Of a stretch of DNA of 64,000 nucleotides, positions 16,341 to 25,876 are shown in pieces (the first letter of the stretch is position 1; each line of letters begins with the position of its first letter). Source of the DNA: Bin5 sp965221145 (lineage in GTDB: Bacteria; Chloroflexota; Anaerolineae; Caldilineales; Caldilineaceae); NCBI GenBank assembly GCA_965221145.1, contig OZ244877.1:4650001-4714000 (forward strand). Direction: 5' to 3'. The notes under the pieces are model-generated. The model did no database searches, was not told the origin of the DNA, and saw only the letters and a list, made by a program, of their open reading frames with translations. A program made the position numbers and the translations under genes.

Positions 16341-17324
16341 ATGTCAAAGCTGGTTCAACTCGATAACGTCAAAGTACATTTCAGCGTCCGCAAGGGTCTC
16401 TTTGGCAGTGAGTCGATCCATGCTGTAGACGGCGTTACGCTGGACATTCAGGCCGGCGAAGTGGTGGCCGTCGTCGGTGAGTCCGGCAGCGGCAAAACCA
16501 CGTTGGGGCGGGCTGCGTTGGGACTGGTCAGAGTTACGGACGGCCATGTCCGTTTTGACAATACAGAAATCACCGCCTTATCACAGAAGGAGCAGAAAAC
16601 TTTCCGCCGCAGGGCTGCCGCCATCTTTCAGGATCCGTTTGCGAGCATCGACCCTTTTATGAAGGCGTACGATAGCGTGGCCGAACCCTTGGTGATCCAT
16701 GGTATCGGCAACGAGCGGGAACGGCGCGAGCGAGTGTTTCAAGTCCTGCACGATGTGCGTCTGCGCCCGGCGCAGGAGATCGCCGGCAAGTACCCCGATC
16801 TGTTGTCCGGCGGTCAGCGACAGCGGCTGAGCATCGCCCGTGCCCTCATATTGCAGCCGCAGTTCATCGTGGCCGACGAGCCGGTCTCTATGGTGGACGC
16901 ATCCAGCCGGGCAGAGTTATTGGCGTTGCTGCGCGAGCTACAGGAGCGGTTCAACATCGCCTTCTTATACATCACCCACGATATTGCCACGGCCCGCCAT
17001 TTTGCCCAGCGTATCGTGGTCATGTATTTGGGCTGCGTCGTCGAGATGGGTGAAGCGACAGATGTGGTGCGCAATCCGTTGCACCCCTATACCCAGGCTC
17101 TGATCGCGGCTGTGCCCGAACCGGACCCGGCCAACCGGCTAAATCAGCGGCCCAGCCTGCCTGGCGAACCGCCCAGCCCCGCCAATGCGCCAAGCGGATG
17201 TTCTTTCCATCCCCGTTGTGCTGCCTTCATGGCTGGGCGCTGTGAACTGACGACACCGCAACTACGTGAAGTCAAGCCGAATCACTATGTCGCCTGTTAT
17301 CTGCATGATACCAATGGACAGTGA
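16341..17324 (+). CDS. Oligopeptide-type ABC transporter ATP-binding protein (OppF/DppF-like)
   Basis: A 327-residue ATPase: Walker A GESGSGKTT, signature LSGGQRQRLSIAR, Walker B FIVADEPVSMVDAS, H-loop YITHDIATAR, and the C-terminal oligopeptide-transporter extension with CSFHPRC. ATG 16341 is chosen because the family N-terminus (SKLVQLDNVKVHF) starts here; upstream codons lie in the family C tandem repeat. It should pair with the OppD-like ATPase encoded at 25877-26848, with the permeases at 23229-25777. It is separated from those genes by a repeat-rich gap and the BNR gene, and may have its own promoter. Confidence 0.9.
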   Translation: MSKLVQLDNVKVHFSVRKGLFGSESIHAVDGVTLDIQAGEVVAVVGESGSGKTTLGRAALGLVRVTDGHVRFDNTEITALSQKEQKTFRRRAAAIFQDPFASIDPFMKAYDSVAEPLVIHGIGNERERRERVFQVLHDVRLRPAQEIAGKYPDLLSGGQRQRLSIARALILQPQFIVADEPVSMVDASSRAELLALLRELQERFNIAFLYITHDIATARHFAQRIVVMYLGCVVEMGEATDVVRNPLHPYTQALIAAVPEPDPANRLNQRPSLPGEPPSPANAPSGCSFHPRCAAFMAGRCELTTPQLREVKPNHYVACYLHDTNGQ

Positions 17325-17334
17325 TACGTGTCGG

Positions 17335-17395
17335 TTTGACAAAATTTTGCATTGAAGGTGGCAATGAAGAGTAGACCGCCAAAATTTTTGTCAAA
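17335..17395 (+). repeat. Family A 61-bp element
   Basis: TTTGACAAAATTTTGCATTG at the left and GACCGCCAAAATTTTTGTCA at the right, forming a palindromic element just after the OppF-like stop. It is close to the copies at 6313 and 46713 in sequence. A stop (TAG in GAGTAGACC) interrupts the frame that is open in the other copies. Confidence 0.85.
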
Positions 17396-17657
17396 AACTG
17401 AACTTGCAATTCAGAACGAATCTGCGTTCATTGGGAAAATCCGTTTTCTCAGGGGAGAGTAGAGATTGCCCCTCCCGCTCCTCAAAGCGAAAGTTTCGGT
17501 ATCAAACTGAATTCACATTAGAAAGTAGTGGCGCCTACCAGAGTTGAGAACGCAAGTCTGCTATTATAATATCATTTGATGCCCTTACCGTTGAAATCGT
17601 GCGCGCCTCTTTCGGTCCGCTGAAGCGGAACCTGGGGCGCATTCAATAAGTCTGCTA

Positions 17658-17717
17658 TTTGAAGATTTTTTGGCGGAAGGGCATTAAGTGGCAGCGCCAA
17701 TACAAAAAATCTTCAAA
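17658..17717 (+). repeat. Family B 60-bp palindromic element
   Basis: TTTGAAGATTTTTTGGCGG at the left and CGCCAATACAAAAAATCTTC then AAA at the right. The outer 10-11 bp are inverted. It is in the 518-bp gap (17325-17842) before the BNR gene. The rest of this gap holds a family A copy and GCCACT/CCACTAG-type repeat at 17770-17820; I see no other gene there. Confidence 0.85.
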
Positions 17718-17842
17718 CCGTTATCAGTGCGGACATTGGACACGGTTGTTCATGTCCATACTTGCAGTGGCTAGGGCAGTTTCTCACCACTAGCCACGAA
17801 TCACTGGCCACTGCTCTGTACACATAAGGAGTTTTGTGTCCC

Positions 17843-20296
17843 ATGGATAGACTGCACAGAATCAAACGGGCCGGTTTGATAAAATTTTGCATCGATGACC
17901 GCACAGAGACACGACCGCCAAAATATTTATCAAACAATGCCCTCCGCCTGAGTCTGCGATTCCCTGTTCTGCTTTTGGTAACCATGCTGCTGGGAATGCC
18001 GCTGCCGGTGGCGGCGCAGATGCCCGTGCCGCAACTGCCGGCGCGCGGCAAGATCAGCAAGAATCCGATCGATATCCAAGACGCCATGAATCCCATCCAG
18101 GACGTGCTTTCCGGCCCCGCGTGGCTCATGGCCCAGGGTGTGGACAATCGCATTTTCCTCGATCGTCCGGGCTGGAACACGCTCGACCGTCAGAATCTGA
18201 CCGGTCTGCCCGGCAACGGCGGCAACTCGCCGCTCCTCCAGTCGGCGGGGCCGGGCATCCTCGTGCCCTACCGCGATCCGGCTCCCGCGTTCAGCCGCGA
18301 TCTGCTGGTGACCCGTGATTTCAGCAACAGTCCATTGCAGACCGAGCCGGATATCGCCGTCAACCCGCAGGATCCGGATCATCTGGTCCTGGGCGTAATC
18401 GACTACAACTTCCCCAACAATTCGGTCTACGTGAGCATCGACGGCGGCGTGAATTGGGAAGGGCCGCAGCAGATCAAATATCTGCGCAAAGACCGCATCT
18501 CCGGCGGCGATCCGGTGGTGGAGTTTGATAGCGACGGCAATGTCTATATGGCCTCCATCTCGATCGGCATCAAAGAGTACTCCGTCGGCAATGCCACCGG
18601 GTTTGCCCTCGTCTCCTCGATCGCGGTCTCGACATCGAAAGATGGCGGCTTCGTCTGGGAGGAGCCGGTCGACAGCGCTCGCAGCGACGTGGGAACCGAT
18701 GACATACTCATCGACCCGACCGGCCGGATGCGCGGCAAGGTGCGCCTGAGCTTCCTGGACAAGCCGTGGTTGACCACAGGCGCCCATCCCACGATTGAAG
18801 ACCAGATGGTGGTCTATGTCACCTTTGTGGAGTTTAACACCATCTACGACATCCTCTACTTGGGTGAACTCCCCACCTTGGGCGCGCCGGAGGTGCAGAC
18901 CACGCCGATGCTGAGCTACTCCTTGGACCAGGGCGTGACCTGGTCGGAACCGGTGGCGGTCGGCCCGACCGTGAAGCGCACCTACGGTGAGATCGACGAT
19001 ACGGAAGGCCAATCGAACGCGATCGGCACCAAGCGGGTCGTGCAGGGGCCGGTCCCGGTCGTGGACTCCGAAGGCACGCTCTATGTAATCTGGCTGGACA
19101 GCACTGACGACGAAAGCATGAAAGGCCTCGCCGAGTTCTATATGTCCAAGTCGGACGATGGCGGCGAATCGTTCGGTGAGCCGAAGCGCATCGCCCGCTT
19201 CCTGGAGCCAGGGTTCCGGCCCCGCAACGCCTTCTTCCGCTATTGGGCGTCGGCCTTCCCCAAAGTATCTGTGGGGGCCAACGATGAACTGTATGTAGCC
19301 TATGTGGGCCTGCCGGCGAACAATGCGCTGGATGAGGGGGATGTCTATTTCATCCGCTCGACCAATGGCGGAGACCGTTGGTCGCGGCCCAAGCGCATCA
19401 ATACGGACGAGACCGACGCCGTCCAGTTCTTCCCGGCCATGGATGTGGGGCCGGACGGAACGATCCACCTGATGTGGGGCGATATGCGTGACGATCCGGT
19501 GCAGACCCGCTACCATATCTACTATTCCCGTTCCGAAGATCAGGGCGAGAATTGGGGATTTGAACTGGAAGAGTTGGACCTGAAGGTAGGGGATACGCGC
19601 GTGACCGACTTCCCCTCCAATCCAAACAAGGGCTTCCCCAGAGGGCTTTTCCTGGGCGACTATTTCTCCATTGCCGCGAGCGAGAACGACGCCTATCTGG
19701 TGTGGGCGGATACCCGCTTGGGCGAGTTTGGCCCCGTCAACCAGAAGATCGGTTTCAGCCGCCAGCGCGCCATCGCCCGCCCTGAGATCTTCATCAGCCC
19801 GGACGCCGGGGCCGCCGGTGAGACGATCACGGTCCAGGGGCACGGTTTCCAGCCGGATATGAATATCTATTTGCAGGTCGGCGGCGGCAACGCCGCATCC
19901 GGCCGCACCGACAAGCTGGGACGCTATACACAACAGATATTCGTCCCCATCTCCGGCGAAGGCTCCCATCGGGTGACGTTGGTCGATGAATCGGGCAACT
20001 TCGCCTCCACATCATTCTATATGGAATTCGGCTTCGACAATGTGCAGGACCTGGAAAAGAAGCTGGATGCCCTGGATGAGAAACTGCAACAGCTGAGTGG
20101 AACGGCATCGCAAGCCGGTCTGACGCCGGCGTCCCATCAGGGCGTAAGCCAAGCCTCCGTGGACAGCACCCCGGCGGACACGGCGCTCGCCACTGCGGTC
20201 GTGCCTGGCGGGATCGCGGCCTGGCCCGCGGTCGGCGGCATCGGCATCGGCATCGCGCTTGGTCTGTTGTGGGTGTCGACACGCAGGCGTGAATAA
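17843..20296 (+). CDS. Exported, C-terminally anchored BNR-repeat (sialidase-fold) protein
   Basis: An 817-residue protein with at least six Asp-box/BNR motifs (VSIDGGVNWEGP, STSKDGGFVWEEP, YSLDQGVTWSEP, KSDDGGESFGEP, RSTNGGDRWSRP, SRSEDQGENWG), so a sialidase-type beta-propeller; catalytic arginines could not be assigned. An IPT/Ig-like domain (GETITVQGHGFQPDMNIYL) follows, then a coiled coil (DLEKKLDALDEKLQQL) and a C-terminal membrane anchor ending STRRRE. ATG 17843 lies 12 bases after AAGGAG. Residues 11-31 (GLIKFCIDDRTETRPPKYLS) are a translated family A element preceding the signal peptide (RFPVLLLVTMLLGMPLPVAA). It sits in the ABC locus, so it may process or bind the transported substrate. 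Confidence 0.8.
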   Translation: MDRLHRIKRAGLIKFCIDDRTETRPPKYLSNNALRLSLRFPVLLLVTMLLGMPLPVAAQMPVPQLPARGKISKNPIDIQDAMNPIQDVLSGPAWLMAQGVDNRIFLDRPGWNTLDRQNLTGLPGNGGNSPLLQSAGPGILVPYRDPAPAFSRDLLVTRDFSNSPLQTEPDIAVNPQDPDHLVLGVIDYNFPNNSVYVSIDGGVNWEGPQQIKYLRKDRISGGDPVVEFDSDGNVYMASISIGIKEYSVGNATGFALVSSIAVSTSKDGGFVWEEPVDSARSDVGTDDILIDPTGRMRGKVRLSFLDKPWLTTGAHPTIEDQMVVYVTFVEFNTIYDILYLGELPTLGAPEVQTTPMLSYSLDQGVTWSEPVAVGPTVKRTYGEIDDTEGQSNAIGTKRVVQGPVPVVDSEGTLYVIWLDSTDDESMKGLAEFYMSKSDDGGESFGEPKRIARFLEPGFRPRNAFFRYWASAFPKVSVGANDELYVAYVGLPANNALDEGDVYFIRSTNGGDRWSRPKRINTDETDAVQFFPAMDVGPDGTIHLMWGDMRDDPVQTRYHIYYSRSEDQGENWGFELEELDLKVGDTRVTDFPSNPNKGFPRGLFLGDYFSIAASENDAYLVWADTRLGEFGPVNQKIGFSRQRAIARPEIFISPDAGAAGETITVQGHGFQPDMNIYLQVGGGNAASGRTDKLGRYTQQIFVPISGEGSHRVTLVDESGNFASTSFYMEFGFDNVQDLEKKLDALDEKLQQLSGTASQAGLTPASHQGVSQASVDSTPADTALATAVVPGGIAAWPAVGGIGIGIALGLLWVSTRRRE
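17875..17934 (+). repeat. Family A element inside the BNR gene
   Basis: A 60-bp copy with ends TTTGATAAAATTTTGCAT and CCGCCAAAATATTTATCAAA. Both ends carry the compensating change (GATAAA with TTTATC), so the terminal pairing is kept. It is in frame between the start codon and the signal peptide. Confidence 0.8.
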
Positions 20297-20338
20297 TGGT
20301 TTTCAGTTTCTTGTTGTTAGTTTTCAGTAACTGCACGA

Positions 20339-20386
20339 TTCGCCCGCTGCGGCCCCCAGCAGTTCGGGCGCTTGGCAGCGGGTGAA
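20339..20386 (+). repeat. Family C hairpin upstream of the solute-binding protein gene
   Basis: Stem TTCGCCCGCTGC (20339-20350) with GCAGCGGGTGAA (20375-20386, one G-T pair) around a 24-nt loop ending TTCGGGCGCTTG, which aligns with the family C loop. The right arm ends 13 bases before ATG 20400, next to the AAAGGA ribosome binding site. Confidence 0.65.
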
Positions 20387-20399
20387 AGGAACTGGTCGC

Positions 20400-23162
20400 A
20401 TGTCACTAAGAACTTATAATTGGCTACTGAAAACCGCCGCTATCAGCATGGCGGTCATCATTGGCTTCTCCTCCTCAGCTCTGGCCCAGTATACGCCCCC
20501 GCACGAGAAGCCAGGTCCGGCAGTCGAACGGCTCTACTTCAAGGCGTTCAACGTGGACCGCGCCCCGCTGGATCTGGAAGCCGGGGAGATGGACCTCTAT
20601 TACTTCAACCTGAAAATTGCGGCGGCGCGGGAGCTGCGCGACACAGAGGGCATCCAACTCTATGAGGCCCCGGCCAGCACCATCTCGTTGATCCTGAATC
20701 CGGCCCCGGCCCCTGAAGGAAGGTTGAACCCCTTTGCGATCAAAGAGGTGCGGCAGGCCATGCAGCGTCTGATCGACCGGGAGTTTGTCACGCGGGAGAT
20801 CTACCAGGGCCAGGCGTCGCCGATGTACACCAATGTGGCCTCCACCGACTTCGACTATCTAACCGTCTTCGACGTGATCCAGCAGGCGGATCTGCGCTAC
20901 GATCCGGAATACGCCCGCCAACAGATCGCCGACGCCATGACCGAAGCCGGCGCAGAGTTGGTGGACGACGTGTGGCATTTCAACGAGCAGCCGGTGCGCT
21001 TGAAGTTCATCATGCGGGTGGAGGACGAGCGGCGTGAGGTAGGCGACCTGATTCGCTCCGCCCTGCAAGACGCCGGGTTTGCCATCGCGGCCAATCGCCA
21101 AACCTTTGCGCCGGCCATCCAGACCGTCTATGCCAGCGACCCGGCCCAATTCGAATGGCACCTCTACACCGAAGGCTGGGGACGCGGCGCGCCCAACCGC
21201 TATGATTTCGGCGGCATCAACTCCTTCTATGCGCCCTGGCTGGGCAATATGCCCGGCTGGAAAGAGGTCGGCTTCTGGCACTATGAAAACGAGGAGTTGG
21301 ACGAACTGGGCGAGCGGCTTTTCAAGGGCGATTTCGCCGATCAGGCCGAGCGCGACGATATGTACCGGGAGATGACCCGCATCGGGTTGGACGAGTCGGT
21401 GCGCATCTGGATCGCTACCGTCATTAACGCCTTCCCCGTGCAAGCGGACGTCGAGGGCATCACCCAGGATCTGGCCGCCGGCCCGCGCGGCTTGTGGAGC
21501 CTGCGTTCGGCCTACAAACCGGGCAGCGACGAACTGACCGTAGGCCATCTATGGGTGTGGACCGAACGCACGACCTGGAACCCGGTGGGCGGGTTCGGCG
21601 ATGTCTACAGCAACGATATCTGGCGGCAGTTGCAGGACCCGGCTATCTGGAATGATCCCTTCACCGGGATCCCCGCGCCCTTCCGCATCGCGTATGAGGT
21701 CGAGACGGCCGGGCCGGGGGGCGCGCTCGATGTGCCCGCGGATGCCATCCTGTGGGATGCGCAGCGGAGCCGGTGGGCGCCGGTGGGTGAAGAGGTGACG
21801 GCCACCAGCAAGGTGGTCTACGACTACAGCAAATACTTCCAGGCCCCGTGGCATCATGGACAGCCGATCAGCATGGCCGATGTGCTCTATTCGATCTATC
21901 AAGGCTTCGACCTGTCCTACAATCCCGATAAAGCCAAGATCGAAACCGTCATCGCCATCACCTCCCGCCCTTTCCTGGAGACCATTAAGGGCTACCGCGT
22001 GTTGGACGAAAATCGCATCGAGGCGTATGTGGATTTCTGGCACTTTGAGCAAAACTACATCGCATCCTACGGCATCCCCGCGGGGCTGAGCACCCCCTGG
22101 GAGATGCTTTATGCCATGGATGAACTGGTATTCAGCCAGAGACGGGCCGCGTATAGCGACACGGCTGCCGGCCGCTACAATGTGCCCTGGATCAGTCTGG
22201 TGCTGGATCGGGATGCCCGGCTCGTGCGCAAGGCCATGTTGGACCTGCGTCGGGCGGAGACCATCCCCGTGGATGTGTTTACCCTGCCCACGGCGGATGG
22301 CGAGACGATCTTGGTCAGCAGCGATCAGGGCGTGGAGCGCTACACGGCGGTGCTCGACTGGTTTGAGGCCAAAGGCCACATGGTGATCAGCAACGGCCCC
22401 TTCACGTTGGAACGCTATGATCCACCGGCCCAATTTGCCGAACTGGCCGCCTTCCGTGACCAGAACTATCCATTCACGGCCACCGATCTCTACCGCGGGC
22501 TGCCCGATCTGATCGACTATGTGGAGATCGAAGCGCCGCCCATTGAACTGGCCGCCGACTATGAAGTTACCTTGACGCTGGATGGGCCGGGCAATCTGGC
22601 CTTGCGCTATCTGCTGTTCGACACCGCGAGCGGTGAGATCATCCAACAGGGCGATGCGGAATCCCTGGACCCCAACTGGTTTGCGGTCAGGTTGACCGCT
22701 GACACCACAGCCGAGTTGGAGTTGGGGATTTACGAATTGGTGCTGGTGGCGTATAGCGACGAACTGGCCCGCATGGCGGAGCGGCGCATCGAATTGGAGG
22801 CGGATATCGCCATCATCGAGGAGGAGCCTGCTCCTACGGAGGAATCGGAGTCGTCAGAAGCACAGGACTCTACATCTTCCGACTCCCCGTCCGAATCGTC
22901 CGAGGCCGCAGCCGACAAGAAAGAGAGCGCAACGGAAGAGACGGCGACTGAGGAGAAGTCCGACACGGAATCCGCTTCAGAATCGGATGCGAAGACCGAA
23001 TCGGAGACCGCTTCGGACTCGTCTGCTGAGGCTGAAACCGAGGCCGCTCCCCAGGAACCGGCTGAGGAACCGGACAGTGGTCTGCCCGTGAACATAATCG
23101 TGGTGGCCCTGGCCATCATTGTAGTCGGCGGCGGGCTGTTGTTTGCGCGCCGGAGACGTTAA
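20400..23162 (+). CDS. ABC transporter solute-binding protein, family 5, unusually long and membrane-anchored
   Basis: A 920-residue exported protein with signal peptide (AAISMAVIIGFSSSALA). Family 5 (peptide/nickel-type) binding-protein segments are visible (VRQAMQRLIDREFVTREIYQGQ, MADVLYSIYQGFDLSYNPDK, VFSQRRAAYSDTAAGRYNVP). Normal members have about 500-600 residues; here extra sequence follows, including an Ig-like part near 720-790, an acidic Ser/Glu/Thr-rich linker (about 800-890) and a C-terminal anchor INIIVVALAIIVVGGGLLFA-RRRR instead of a lipobox. ATG 20400 has AAAGGA ten bases upstream. It delivers substrate to the two downstream permeases. Confidence 0.85.
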   Translation: MSLRTYNWLLKTAAISMAVIIGFSSSALAQYTPPHEKPGPAVERLYFKAFNVDRAPLDLEAGEMDLYYFNLKIAAARELRDTEGIQLYEAPASTISLILNPAPAPEGRLNPFAIKEVRQAMQRLIDREFVTREIYQGQASPMYTNVASTDFDYLTVFDVIQQADLRYDPEYARQQIADAMTEAGAELVDDVWHFNEQPVRLKFIMRVEDERREVGDLIRSALQDAGFAIAANRQTFAPAIQTVYASDPAQFEWHLYTEGWGRGAPNRYDFGGINSFYAPWLGNMPGWKEVGFWHYENEELDELGERLFKGDFADQAERDDMYREMTRIGLDESVRIWIATVINAFPVQADVEGITQDLAAGPRGLWSLRSAYKPGSDELTVGHLWVWTERTTWNPVGGFGDVYSNDIWRQLQDPAIWNDPFTGIPAPFRIAYEVETAGPGGALDVPADAILWDAQRSRWAPVGEEVTATSKVVYDYSKYFQAPWHHGQPISMADVLYSIYQGFDLSYNPDKAKIETVIAITSRPFLETIKGYRVLDENRIEAYVDFWHFEQNYIASYGIPAGLSTPWEMLYAMDELVFSQRRAAYSDTAAGRYNVPWISLVLDRDARLVRKAMLDLRRAETIPVDVFTLPTADGETILVSSDQGVERYTAVLDWFEAKGHMVISNGPFTLERYDPPAQFAELAAFRDQNYPFTATDLYRGLPDLIDYVEIEAPPIELAADYEVTLTLDGPGNLALRYLLFDTASGEIIQQGDAESLDPNWFAVRLTADTTAELELGIYELVLVAYSDELARMAERRIELEADIAIIEEEPAPTEESESSEAQDSTSSDSPSESSEAAADKKESATEETATEEKSDTESASESDAKTESETASDSSAEAETEAAPQEPAEEPDSGLPVNIIVVALAIIVVGGGLLFARRRR

Positions 23163-23228
23163 TCAGCGGCCAGTTGTCAGTTGACAGTCGCCCGTGCTGT
23201 TGCTGACCACTAGTGTTCGCCACTCCCA

Positions 23229-24284
23229 ATGTCCCTTTTCCGCCCTCTTCTTCTCCGCTCCCTCACCATGGTCGGCGTCTTCTTTGTCGTCTTGCTCCTT
23301 CTGGTGCTTACGTTGGGCCTGACCGGTTTCTCCGACCGCATTCTCGCCGCCACGATCGGTGAACAACTGCGCGCCGAACGCACGGCGCTGGCCGAGACGA
23401 TCCGCGACCCTGACGAGATGGAAAAGGTGCTGGAAAAGCGCCGGGAGGAATTGGAGATTTTTTATGGGTTGCGCACGCCCTGGTACTATCGCCTGCCGCG
23501 CACAGTGTTGCGGGTGTTGACCCTGGACCTGGGCGAGGCGCGCACCCTGCGCAGCTTTGACGGCAGCAATCGGGTTTTCGACATCGTTATGGAGCGGGTG
23601 CCGAATTCGATGCTCCTGCTCACCACATCGTTGATCATCACCGCGACCGTCGGCATCATCGCCGGCGCCTATCTGGCCACCCGTCAGGGTTCGTGGCTGG
23701 ATCGCTTTGTCTCCGGGTTTGCGGCTGTCTCCTTCGCCATCCCCACCTGGTGGTTCGGCATCCTGCTGATTCTGATTCTTTCCATTCAACTGCGCATCCT
23801 CCCCTCCGGGGGCATGTACAGCACGCCGCCGCCCACACAGCCCCTGCCCCGTTTCTTCGACCTGGTCTCACATGCCCTGCTGCCGGTGATCACCCTGGTT
23901 CTCGTCAGCATTGGCCCGTCCATGTACTCGATCCGCACCATCACGCTCAATATCGCCCAAGAGGATCATGTCAATATCGCCCGCGCCAAGGGGTTGCCCG
24001 AAAGCCGAGTGCGGCTTCGTCATATTCTACGGGTGGCCGCTCCCCCCATCGTCACCGGGCTGATGTTCGGCCTGGCCGGTTCGCTGTCAGGATCGATTCT
24101 GGTGGAGACGGTGTTTAACTGGCAGGGCATGGGGCGGCTCTACTACGACGCTCTGGCCGGAACACCCGATGAAAATGTGATCGTAGCTCTCACCTTCATC
24201 TTCACCCTGATGTATGTCGGGATCCGCATCGTGCTGGAGGCGCTCTATGTCTTTCTCGACCCCCGCGTGAGGTATACGGACTGA
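23229..24284 (+). CDS. ABC transporter permease (DppB/OppB-like)
   Basis: A 351-residue permease with about six membrane segments. The first (TMVGVFFVVLLLLVLTLGL) is followed by a longer than usual charged extracytoplasmic loop (about 45-115, LRAERTALAETIRDPDEMEK). The EAA-type loop reads NIARAKGLPESRVRLRHIL, the site that contacts the ATPases. It is the fourth gene of the transporter set. Its TGA overlaps the ATG of the next permease (TGATG), indicating coupled translation. Confidence 0.9.
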   Translation: MSLFRPLLLRSLTMVGVFFVVLLLLVLTLGLTGFSDRILAATIGEQLRAERTALAETIRDPDEMEKVLEKRREELEIFYGLRTPWYYRLPRTVLRVLTLDLGEARTLRSFDGSNRVFDIVMERVPNSMLLLTTSLIITATVGIIAGAYLATRQGSWLDRFVSGFAAVSFAIPTWWFGILLILILSIQLRILPSGGMYSTPPPTQPLPRFFDLVSHALLPVITLVLVSIGPSMYSIRTITLNIAQEDHVNIARAKGLPESRVRLRHILRVAAPPIVTGLMFGLAGSLSGSILVETVFNWQGMGRLYYDALAGTPDENVIVALTFIFTLMYVGIRIVLEALYVFLDPRVRYTD

Positions 24285-25777
24285 TGCGTGAGGATCCGCC
24301 CAGCGGACGCCGACGGTCTGCCGCCGCGGGGGAGGGCGCGCTCGCCGACTTCGGCAACGCCATGCGAGAACTTCTGCGCAGCGGGCCGGGCCTCGGCGGC
24401 GTGACTCTGATGATCCTGCTGTTTGTGGTCGCCCTCTACGTGTTGCTGGCTTTCCCTCTGGATTTTGGCGAGAGTCAGTGGAGCAATCCCGTAGTCTGGG
24501 TGGATAACCCCAAAGCCGTGCCGCCGGTGTGGAGCAACGCGCTGCGCCGGGAGACCCGGCCTCCCCACCGTGTCTTCGAGGGCACAGAGCCGGACACAGT
24601 GCAGATGGCCCGCAGCGGCCCTGTCCACACCTGGCGCTTTCCCCTGACCTATGCCTCTTCCCACCCGCCGACGTTCCTGGCCGTCACCCTGGCGGATGTG
24701 AACTATGCAGAGCGGTCGCCTCTGGTGCTGATCTCGCTCAAACGACCGGACGGCAAGCAGATACGCATCTTCCGCCACGCCGTGCGCGGCCCGCGCGAAG
24801 GGGAAAGCGGACCGTTCCAACGTTACGCCAAGACCCCGCTGCGGGTGCAGTTGAGCACCGACGAAGCAACCTTGACCGCAGTTCAGAATTTCGTAGCCGA
24901 CGAGTTCGGCCTGCGGCTGGGGGGTGCGCAGATCGGCGGACGCGTGGATCGCATCCTCTTTGGCGCCCCCGTCACTGGCTCCGACGGCGAGTTCGCGCCC
25001 CTGACCGGCGACTATGAGATCATCGTCCAGGCCGCCTTGCGCGCGGAGGGAGACAGCGTGGGTAAAGTGCGCTTCGTCGTCGGAGGAGCCGTATTTGGCT
25101 GGATGGGAACCGACAGCCTGGGCAGAGACCTGGCCCGGGGGCTGCTTTTCGGTCTGCCCGTCGCCCTCTTCATCGGCGTCATCGCCGCGCTGATGTCCAC
25201 TGCAATCGGCACAACGTTGGGCATTGCCAGCGGCTACCTGGGCGGACGCGCCGACATCGCGATCCAACGTATCTCCGATATCGTCGCCAACGTACCCGTG
25301 CTGCCCCTGCTCATCTTCATGCTGTTCATCATCGGCCCCAGCCTGTGGATGATCATCTTCATCCTCGTCGCCTTCGGTTGGCCGGGCCTGACCATCCAGG
25401 TCCGCAGCATGGTCCTCCATATGCGCACCAATCAACTGATCGAAGCCATCCAGAGCCTGGGCGCGTCGCGGCGGCGCGTGATGTTCCGCCACATCCTGCC
25501 CCAGATCATGCCCTATGTGCTGGCCCAACTGATCTTTGCCGCGCCGTCCGCCATCCTGGCCGAGGCCAGCCTCAGCTTCTTAGGGCTGGGCGATCCCTCC
25601 ATTCCCACCTGGGGTCAGATATTGGAGACTGGCTTCCGCACCGGCGGAATCTATGTGGGCTACTGGTGGTGGATCGTGCCGCCGGGTCTCTTCATTGTGT
25701 TGACCGCGCTGACCTTTATGCTGCTGGCGTTGGGGATCGAGCCGGTCGTGAATCCGCGGCTGAGGCGAGGGCAATAG
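24284..25777 (+). CDS. ABC transporter permease (DppC/OppC-like) with large extracytoplasmic insertion
   Basis: A 497-residue permease; usual family length is about 280-320. After the first membrane helix (VTLMILLFVVALYVLLAF) there is an extra extracytoplasmic domain of roughly 210 residues (about 60-270). The typical core follows: DSLGRDLARGLLFGLPVALF, the EAA loop EAIQSLGASRRRVMFRHILP, and FLGLGDPSIPTWGQIL. Such an insertion could contact the very long binding protein or the BNR protein of the same locus (inference). It overlaps the upstream permease by one base and is followed after 99 bp by the OppD-like ATPase. Confidence 0.9.
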   Translation: MREDPPSGRRRSAAAGEGALADFGNAMRELLRSGPGLGGVTLMILLFVVALYVLLAFPLDFGESQWSNPVVWVDNPKAVPPVWSNALRRETRPPHRVFEGTEPDTVQMARSGPVHTWRFPLTYASSHPPTFLAVTLADVNYAERSPLVLISLKRPDGKQIRIFRHAVRGPREGESGPFQRYAKTPLRVQLSTDEATLTAVQNFVADEFGLRLGGAQIGGRVDRILFGAPVTGSDGEFAPLTGDYEIIVQAALRAEGDSVGKVRFVVGGAVFGWMGTDSLGRDLARGLLFGLPVALFIGVIAALMSTAIGTTLGIASGYLGGRADIAIQRISDIVANVPVLPLLIFMLFIIGPSLWMIIFILVAFGWPGLTIQVRSMVLHMRTNQLIEAIQSLGASRRRVMFRHILPQIMPYVLAQLIFAAPSAILAEASLSFLGLGDPSIPTWGQILETGFRTGGIYVGYWWWIVPPGLFIVLTALTFMLLALGIEPVVNPRLRRGQ

Positions 25778-25876
25778 CGGCAGTTTTCAGTAGCCGGTTT
25801 TCAGTTTTTCGTAGCACCCCACCAGTTCCTCCAATGCAGTTACTGAAAACTAAAAACTAGAAACCAGAAACTTACC

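Noticed and set aside
17930..19969. 679-residue open frame opposite the BNR gene
   Set aside because: Shadow frame in G+C-rich coding DNA; the plus-strand gene has BNR motifs, a signal peptide and an anchor, and the antisense protein shows no recognisable domain.
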